Shown in pieces: positions 56,833-64,000 of a stretch of DNA of 64,000 nt. The notes beneath the pieces are model-generated. The model was not told the origin of the DNA. It worked only from the letters and a program-made list of their open reading frames with translations, and did no database searches. Origin of the DNA: Perognathus longimembris pacificus (Eukaryota; Chordata; Mammalia; Rodentia; Heteromyidae); assembly GCF_023159225.1 (NCBI RefSeq), contig NC_063172.1:60136828-60200827 (forward strand), read 5' to 3'. A program made the translations under genes and the position numbers. Numbering within the stretch: position 1 is the first letter of the stretch; each line of letters begins with the position of its first letter.

Positions 56833-57040
56833 TTTTTTTTTTTTTTTTTGGCCAGTCCTGGGCCTTGGACTCAGGGCCTGAGCACTGTCCCTGGCTTCTT
56901 CTCGCTCAAGGTTAGCACTCTGCCACCTGAGCCACAGCGCCGCTTCTGGCCGTTTTCTGTATATGTGGTGCTGGGGAATCGAACCTAGGGCCTCGTGTAG
57001 CCTAGGCAGGCACTCTTGCCACTAGGCTATATCCCCAGCC
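56833..57040 (-). mobile_element. IDL-Geo SINE with perfect 15-bp TSD
   Basis: Near-consensus copy. The TSD cctgaagaatgtttt lies at 56818-56832 and 57041-57055. Confidence 0.95.
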
Positions 57041-57207
57041 CCTGAAGAATGTTTTAATGGTTAAAATAAATACAAAGATTTGATAATGTGAAAAATACAT
57101 GAAATTTGAACTTCACTACCTGTTAATAAAGATTCATGATAATATACGACTTACAATTGTTTAGTGTAAATGGAATACTAGTTCGTTTAGAAGGTTATGG
57201 CTGCTTT

Positions 57208-57312
57208 TTTTTTTTCTTGGAAGTACTGAGGAATTGAACTCCAAGTTTTTTTTTTTTTAACTCCAAGTTTTGCACTTGCCCAATAGATGCTTTACTGTAA
57301 GCAAAGCCTGCA
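57208..57312 (-). mobile_element. ID-type fragment
   Basis: gtactgaggaattgaactcc...ttgcacttgcccaatagatgctttac reads as a reversed ID monomer with an internal T-run and a small duplication (ctccaagtttt). Confidence 0.65.
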
Positions 57313-57354
57313 GCATTTGTACACTGATTATTGTGAGATAGGGCCACACTTTTT

Positions 57355-57553
57355 TTTTTTGCCAGTCCTGGGCCTTGGACTCAGGGCCTGAGCACTGTGC
57401 CTGGCTTCTTTTTGCTCAAGGCTAGCACTCTGCCACTTGAGCCACAGCGCCGCTTCTGGCCGTTTTCTGTATATGGGGTTCTGGGGAATCGAACCTAGGG
57501 CCTCGTGTATCCGAGGCAGGCACTCTTGCCGCTAGGCTATATCCCCAGCCCAG
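57355..57553 (-). mobile_element. IDL-Geo SINE with perfect 15-bp TSD
   Basis: Near-consensus copy. The TSD agggccacacttttt lies at 57340-57354 and 57554-57568. It may have separated an older ID fragment (57208-57312) from a B1-like part (57600 onward). Confidence 0.94.
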
Positions 57554-57599
57554 GGCCACACTTTTTGCCGGCACCTATTTTTGGTCTCCGATTGGATTA

Positions 57600-57862
57600 T
57601 TTTATATTTCCTATGTAGCTGAAATGAGAGAAGTGCATTACTATGTCCAGTTCTTTTCTCCCCCAGGCTTGCCTGGAACTGTAATCTTTATATCTCAGCC
57701 TCCTACATAACATGCATGCTAGATGTTTTCTTCTCTACACAACTATTAAATGAAAACAGATCTTGTGTGTATGCCCGGGTTGGTTTAAAATCGCAGTCCT
57801 TCCAATCTCAGCTCCTCCAGTGGCTAAGATTGTAGGCATAAACCATGAACGCCTGGCTAGGA
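57600..57862 (-). mobile_element. Two B1-like fragments
   Basis: 57650-57722 (caggcttgcctggaactgta, atctcagcctcctacataac) and 57772-57862 (ccgggttggtttaaaatcgc, gtggctaagattgtaggc...cgcctggct) each read as reversed 7SL-derived pieces. Confidence 0.6.
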
Positions 57863-58239
57863 CTGCATTTAATTTTATGTTGAATAGTTGCAATGATGAA
57901 GAAACTACATTTTGTAAGAGGTTCTTTGCAGAAAAAGTCTGCCCTTCCATGTTAGCCACATAACAGAAACTTGTCAATCTTTTCTTTCCCTGAGCACTTT
58001 TAATGCATGAAACAATTTGTTTGCTCTGTGTATATCTGTTGCCATCTTAGGGTTATATAAAACGATCTCACTCTCTCTACTTTTTGTTCTAGCAAATTTC
58101 AAAGCTCCATGATGGTCCAAATGAGATGTACACTTTTGCCAATCATTTTTAATATTCATTGGTTGAAAGGACAAGGCAATCGTGGAGTGCATGACAACTC
58201 CTAAGAAGCCAGTAAGTCAAATTTGTTGTGTTTGTTTCT
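57863..58239. other. Non-coding interval
   Basis: A 72-codon minus frame (57974-58192) has no recognisable features. Confidence 0.4.
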
Positions 58240-58590
58240 TCCTGAGTCATAGATATTGAGTGAGCTTTACTATGGATGCTGTGGAAAAATACCATTGCAT
58301 GTTTTACAATAGAAATTTATTTGCTCACAGTTCTCAAAGCTAAAAGTCCAGGACCAAAGAAGCCACAAGATTGGTTTCTTGTGAGGCCTCTTTCTTTGTA
58401 TCACCAAGGACCACCTGGCAGTGTGCCGTCTGTGTTTATGAGGACATCAAACATTGTGGAAGAACCCTAGCCCTGTGTCCTAACTTAAGGTTATCTCTTT
58501 AAATGCTCTGTCTCTAAATATGGTCACAAAGGGTTCTGGGAATTCAAAATGCAAATCTTGGGGGAAAATAACTCAGCTGTAAAAGATATC
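58240..58590 (-). mobile_element. MaLR-type LTR fossil (MST/MLT1-like)
   Basis: aataccattgcatgttttac, agaaatttatttgctcacag, ttggtttcttgtgaggcctc and tatggtcacaaagggttctg follow a reversed MaLR LTR in order. Confidence 0.7.
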
Positions 58591-58880
58591 ATCTTTTGTA
58601 GTGGCCTCTATTTAATAGGAATGTGATATATTGGTGTAGGAATAAATAGTGAAGTAATCATATTACAATAGTCTTATTGTCATATTTGGACATAATTGTT
58701 TAACAATTCCATATTCAACAATTCCAATAGTTATTATAACAATTCCATAGTTAGTTATGACTGGTATTAATGAGGTTTGGACTAGTTGACTGATTCTGTT
58801 TATTTTTTTACATTTCTCATGTGTAGAATATTAGATGTATATTCACCTGTAGAAAAATCACATAATTGAATAAACACTGG

Positions 58881-59122
58881 GCTGGGCACTGCTGGCTCAA
58901 TGTTTATAATCTTAGCTACTCAGGAGGGTAAGATTTGAGGATTGAGCTAGGAAGCCAGTCCAGGTAGAAAAAATCTTTAAGACTCTTAATTCAGTCAAAA
59001 AAATCTGTAAGTAGAGATATGGCTCAAGTGGTAGAATGCCAACCTTGAGTGAAATATCTAAGTCAGAGCAAGATGACCTGAGTTCAAGCTCCAGTACCAG
59101 CACAAAAAATAAAAATATAACA
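58881..59122 (+). mobile_element. B1-like/Geo composite SINE
   Basis: ggctgggcactgctggctca...ttagctactcaggagggtaa, then gatatggctcaagtggtaga and gagttcaagctccagtacc, ending in an aaataaaaata tail. Confidence 0.86.
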
Positions 59123-60552
59123 AAAATTGGACACTTTGAAGAGGAAACAGATGGTTGAAAGTAGTAAAGAGTGATTGATACTTTCTAAACTTGTTTTAAC
59201 ATTCCTCTTTAATTTCTGATGGGAACTGGAAGCAGAGCATAAGGAGAGAAATCTAATCAAACAACAGTTTTCTCTTTGTGGTCAAAGCTTTGCTCTGATA
59301 GAACCATGATTAGGGGTTGTTATTAATCACCACTCAATACATTTAGGTTTGGTCTCCTAGGCCATATTAGATCCAGGAGGGCCTAATCTAGTGTTTCATC
59401 TAAATAAGCATGCTCTATCTAAGAGGCAAACTTGGTTTGTGACTTTTTAATGGAAAATTTGGGAAATTATATAATTTTATAAAGGATAATTACTTAAGAT
59501 TTTGAGGTAGAGAAAAAAATAGAATTATTTTTAAACTTGAAAATGAAAAAAAAATTGGCCTAACCTAAAGAACATATGGAAGAGCACATTTGGGAACTGC
59601 ATACTTCTGGGGAAAAAAAAGAGAAGAAAGAAAGAAAAAAAATTTCTCCAGGCTCAGTTTTCCCCCCATCACTGTTATGCTGATTCCAGTTCCAAATATG
59701 TAAATTTCACCATAAGAGTATCGGAGAGTGTGGTTGCTCAACGGAAATCACACCAATCACTCTTGTCATTGTCCATGTTCACTTTCTCAGCGTTAGGTCT
59801 CTCCCTATAAGACGCTCACAGCTATTGGTTTTACAAGGTGTGCAGTGTGCGTGTGCATGGCACATATACCTGAGTGTGTTCAGGAGACTGTGTGGAGTTG
59901 GTAAAGGGATGTGCTCAGTCTCAAAGGAATCGTGAGTGTTACTTGATGCTTTGAAGGCATCAAATAAGTGCTTTCGATTCTTAAAGAGGAAGTGTCCGGA
60001 TTTAAGGAGACTGCATGCTGAAGTGAGAAAATCACGCCTTCGGACAGAGCACAGAGACCTGTTAGAGCTCCTATTTCCCGGGATATTTTTTAGTAACCCT
60101 GAAGAAATGAGCTAACTTCGCCAGTTACCTAATTGTACATATAGGATAGCTGTTTCTACCATAAGGTTGTTTTCTTTTTTCAACCTTTTCACTTTGAAGC
60201 AACATTAGACTCACAAGAAGATTTTGAAATAATGCAAAAAAAAAATTAAGGATATACAGACAGGAGGAAAACATTTGGATTGTGAATGCTAAGGCTAGTT
60301 GGAGTGGAAAGTGAGGTCATGTTACTCAGGGTTTGGGGGTGAGTTTGATTTGGGGGGGCTACATGGGCACACTGGTTGTAGGGTGCTTCTCAATCTGCAA
60401 TTCCTGAAGAACTTTAAACCTTCATTGGCATAGTCTGGGCACTTTTGCAACATCTTTGTCAGTGGAGTGGGACTGGGCTTTAATTCTGTCATCTGATGAG
60501 GCTCACATAGCACATAGCAGGGCCCTGGTTCTAGAGGGCTCCATTCTTTTTC
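59123..60552. other. About 1.4 kb of single-copy DNA with a CpG-richer patch
   Basis: Bases 59700-60130 hold about a dozen CpG in about 430 bases, dense for this window, and no repeat that I recognise. No splice or coding signals are clear. Confidence 0.45.
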
Positions 60553-60555
60553 TGC

Positions 60556-60790
60556 GGTTGGTGGTGGTAATGGAGCTTGAACTCAGGGCTTGAGTACTGT
60601 CCCCCCAGGACATCTGCTCAAGGCTCTCCCTCTAGGAGCCATATTGTCACCCCAGGTTTTATAGTGATTACTTGGAGATATGAGTCTTAGGGCCTTTTTT
60701 TTTCCTGCCCAGGCTGGCTTGGAACCGCAATCCTCAGATCTCAGCCTCCTAAGTAGCTAGGATTACAGGTGTGAGCCACCAGTACCTGGC
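60556..60790 (-). mobile_element. B1-like/Geo composite SINE
   Basis: aatggagcttgaactcaggg...gattacttggagatatgagt...gtagctaggattacaggtg...ccagtacctggc. Confidence 0.87.
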
Positions 60791-60846
60791 CTAGAGCTCC
60801 ACTCTTACTGTAATTATGTAACCTTTCCACTTGCTTTCTGTTGACT

Positions 60847-61081
60847 TTTTTTTTCTTTTTGTTTGAGTAGTAGAACGTGAACTCAGGATTTCTCGCCCTT
60901 GCTTGTCAGTTTCATTCAATGCTGTCACTCTGCCACTTGGGTCACAGCTCTACTTCTGACAGTTTGCTGGATAATTGGAGATAAAAATCTTACGGGCTTT
61001 CCTGGCCTAGCTGGCTTCTAACCATGATTCTAAGATCCCATCCTTCTCAGTAGCTGGGTGCGAGCCACTGCTGTCCAGTTT
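60847..61081 (-). mobile_element. B1-like/Geo composite SINE, diverged
   Basis: gaacgtgaactcaggatttc...gccacttgggtcacagctc...taattggagataaaaatctt...gtagctgggtgcgagcc. Confidence 0.8.
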
Positions 61082-61989
61082 GACATTATTCCTTTTAACC
61101 TTAAAAACTGAGTTTTTCTACAAACTAGATTCATTAATTATGTTGAAATAAAATTTTACAATCTTCATTGCTATTTGAAATATACCTTCACCCTGAGAGA
61201 AGAAAAGTACCCCAAGGCATCTATTTTTCATCTAATAAAGAAAACTATGCAACATAAAACTTCTAATAAGAAGGGTAAAATATTCACATGGGGTGTTCAA
61301 AATGTAACAGAAAAAAAGTAGAATGCTTCAAAAGAGAAGGCATATTTCAAGAGGAATAAAAAAATGACAGACTAAAACAGCTCTCAGGACAGAGCTTTTA
61401 GAATGGCTCAAAGATATTAACTCTGACACCAGTCAACCTCAATCAATGACTAATTTTATTAGTCTTTGAAAAACAACCTGACACCCCCAAGTGGTTACAT
61501 AACAGCTGTAGGGGTTTGACCTGACAGGTCTCGACTGCACAAAATTTTCCTTCTTTCTTGTCCATCTGGCTATGGCTGTAGCTTTCACCCTCTTTGGGGA
61601 GTTACTGTATACAAGAAGCTTACTTTTATCCTGAGGTACCCATCTCATAGTATTTTTGAAAAACATTAAATGAACTGATTTTGAGGTCCTATGCTATCCT
61701 TAAATAAAAGATTTCAAAAGGTTTTGTATATTTTTTGCCAGCAACACTCATTCCTTCTCTGAATGCCTACCATGAGGAAAATAAATTCAGCATTTGTTCA
61801 GGATGATCAAACAGGCAAATATTGTCCAGGCTCTTAATTTAAACCTTGTACTAGATAGTATACATGCTAGATTCAGTCGAGGAATATGATTATCCCTATC
61901 TCCAGTTAACAAAATCAACTCACTTCTACCCTTAATAGTCTATATGGAATGTCAAACATGTAGACCAATTAGTAAATTTCTTTTCTTTT
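61082..61989. other. AT-rich non-coding interval
   Basis: A 75-codon minus frame (61439-61666) is basic and has no recognised family. Confidence 0.4.
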
Positions 61990-62830
61990 TCTGTTTTTTC
62001 TTTATTGTCAAGGTGTGATACAGAGGGGTTACAGATTCATATGAAAGGCAGTGAGTGAGTACATTTCTTGTTCTACTTGTACCTTCTCCCTCATTTCCCC
62101 CCTCCCCTCCCCCTTCCCCACTCCCCACAGGAGTTATGCAGTTGGTTTACATCAAATGTTTTTGTAAGTGTTGCTTTGTGAATGGCTTGTCTTTTTGTTC
62201 TTTGTCTCTCGATTTTGGTATTCCCTCTCCCTTCCCCAGTTCTAATACCCATATAAACAGTATCCAGGGTACTCAGATGTGATACAGTGGTAGTGAGTGA
62301 TACAGCTACAGGAAGGGAGTTCAAGAGAAACAAAACTAAACAAGCCAATCAGTCAAACAAACAGGCAAGGAAAAAGAGAAAAAAAAGTAGTATGAGTTCA
62401 CATGGCATGTTGAGAATAATTATAACAGTGGTATAACTCTTGTTTCCATAATGTGGAGTTCATTTCACTTGGTATCTTCTTATGTGATCATATAGGTGTA
62501 GCTATTGGGGTACTTTGGCCTTCTACCATGACTAGCCTATTCATGCACTAGCTATTCTCTATGAGGGACACCATAGGGTTTGTGTTCCTTTGGGTCTGGG
62601 TTACTTCACTTAGCATGATTTTATGTCCAATTCCTTCCATTTCCTTATGAATAGGAAGTGTCATTCCTTCTGATGGAGGCATAGAATTCCATTGTGTATA
62701 TGTACCACATTTTCCTGGCCCACTCGTCTGCTGAGCGGCATCTCAGTTGGTTCCATGTTTTAGCAATGATGAGTTGTGCTGCGATGAACATAGTTGTGCT
62801 GGTGGCTTTAGTGTGGTCTTGCTTGTACTA
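61990..62830 (-). mobile_element. L1 3' end, 5'-truncated
   Basis: A T-run is followed by the recurring 3' UTR (with a C-rich strand of the polypurine tract at 62090-62128) and the ORF2 C-terminus. It ends near tagtgtggtcttgcttgta, which corresponds to the ORF2 codons DYKQDHTK. Confidence 0.88.
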
Positions 62831-62971
62831 TTTATTCAACCTCATTTAAGTGCTTTATTGTCTAATATACTTTTATCCAAATTTTGAGGTTAAACTTTAG
62901 CTACCAAAAATATCAGATTTTTTTCTTGTCAAATTTAGTAGATTACAGGGATTTAAAAAATACCTTTATTC

Positions 62972-63725
62972 AGAGAAACAACTGCCCCCCTTAATAAATG
63001 GGCTAAGACCTAAAAAGAGACTTCTCTGAAGAGGAAATGAGAATGGCCAAGAGGCACATAAGGAAGTGTTCAACATCATTAGCCATAAAATAAATACAAA
63101 TCAAAACAACACTGAGAATCCACCTCAACTCAGGAAGACTGTTCATTATCAATAAAACTAATAACAACAGATGCTGGTGGGGATGTGGCCAAAGGGAACC
63201 CTACTACCCTGTTGGTGGGAGTGTAAACTTGTTCAACCACTCTGGAAAGCAGTGTGGAAGTTCCTCAAAAGGCTAAACATAGAGTTCCCCCATGACCCAG
63301 CAGCCCTGCTTTTGGGCATCTACCTAAAGGATTACAAGCAAGACCACACTAAAGCTACCAGCACAGCTATGTTCGTTACAACACAATTTGCCATCACCAA
63401 AATATGGAAACAACTCAGATACCCCTCAGTAGATAAGTGGATCAAGAAAATGTGGTATATATACATAATGGAATTCTATGGTTCTATCAGAAAGAATGAC
63501 ATTGCCCCATTCATGAGGATATGGGAGGACTTGGAAAAAATTATACTAAGTGAAGTGAGCCAGACTCAATGAAACATAGACTCTATGGTTTCCCTCATTA
63601 GTAATAACTAGTACCCGTATTAGATAGTCCTATGATGATGTTAAATGAAATGAACTTCAAGTTATAGAAGTGTTTATCATTGTTGTTGTTATTTTCAATG
63701 AACCATGTGACATTATGCCATTTTC
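62972..63725 (+). mobile_element. L1 ORF2 end and start of 3' UTR
   Basis: Runs from cagagaaacaactgcccc through ORF2 to its stop and part of the 3' UTR, then is broken off at about 63725 where a reversed L1 3' end begins. The remainder may lie beyond the window. Confidence 0.85.
63171..63572 (+). pseudogene. L1 ORF2 C-terminal fragment, 133 codons
   Basis: Contains LPCWWECKLVQPLWKAVW (the cysteine/tryptophan region of the ORF2 C-terminal domain), LLLGIYLKDYKQDHTKAT and MWYIYIMEFYGSIRKND, ending near SEVSQTQ. It is the longest continuous ORF2 tail in the window. The frame is closed upstream and there is no endonuclease or reverse transcriptase domain, so it is non-functional. Confidence 0.92.
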
Positions 63726-63735
63726 TTTTTTTAAC

Positions 63736-64000
63736 GTTTATTTATCTCTTTATTGTTAAAGTGATGTACAGAGGGGTTACAGTTTCATGCATAAGGTAGT
63801 GCATAATTTCTTATCCAACTTGTTACATCCTTCCTCATTTTAACTCACCTTCAGTCCTCCCCATTTTTCTTCCCCCATGAGTTGGTTTACACCACATAGT
63901 TTTGTAAGTCCCCGTATTGCTGTTGCATTGGTTTGTCTCTTTAGCCTTTGTCTCTTGATTTTGATATTCCCCTTCCCTTCCCTAGTTCCAATGTACATAT
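63736..64000 (-). mobile_element. L1 3' UTR, continues past the window
   Basis: gtgatgtacagaggggttac and gagttggtttacaccacata are the recurring L1 3' UTR in reverse. A T-rich stretch at 63723-63735 is its A tail. Confidence 0.88.

Noticed and set aside
61439..61666. Minus-strand frame sharing the residues SRPVR with a frame at 19416-19640
   Set aside because: Five shared residues are not meaningful, and the nucleotide contexts do not align beyond a few bases.

Overview
This window is nuclear DNA from a mammal, most likely a rodent of the superfamily Geomyoidea (kangaroo rats, pocket mice, pocket gophers). The main evidence is a dimeric SINE present in about twelve copies. Its left half is an ID-like, tRNA-Ala-derived monomer. 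Its right half matches what is described for the 'Geo' monomer of IDL-Geo, a SINE reported only from Geomyoidea. B1-like (7SL-derived), ID, MIR, L1, MaLR and Tigger-type repeats also fit a rodent. There is nothing bacterial, plasmid or phage-like here.

I found no intact cellular protein-coding gene, rRNA or tRNA gene. Almost every open reading frame is one of three things: low-complexity translation of pyrimidine microsatellites, a SINE read through, or a broken fragment of L1 ORF2. The window looks intergenic or deep-intronic.

Layout. 0-12 kb: AT-rich sequence with many B1-like/Geo composite SINEs, several carrying microsatellite tails, and an old palindromic DNA transposon. 12-22 kb: L1-rich, with a long minus-strand L1 3' half, two older L1 remnants, a Tigger-like element flanked by TA, four IDL-Geo SINEs and an L1 with an inverted 5' part. 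22-39 kb: mostly single-copy DNA with scattered MIR, B1 and ID fossils and some candidate conserved non-coding segments. 39-47 kb: a short L1 with a clear target-site duplication, single-copy DNA and a 430-base pyrimidine tract. 46.9-49.3 kb: a 1.1 kb segment present twice around a run of exactly 100 N, almost certainly an assembly artefact. 49.6-54 kb: SINE-tail microsatellites, one of them interrupted by an LTR-retroelement copy with the structure of a polyadenylated RNA (R-U5-PBS-leader-U3-R-polyA). 54.7-57.6 kb: nested insertions (ID in an L1 3' end, L1 within L1, IDL-Geo within the inner L1). 57.6-64 kb: more SINEs, a MaLR LTR and three L1 pieces, the last running off the window.

No genes cooperate here. 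The story is retrotransposition: an L1 family with many 3' fragments, and SINEs and an LTR transcript apparently moved by the same machinery. Coordinates of old repeats are approximate because they were judged by eye from remembered family consensus sequences.
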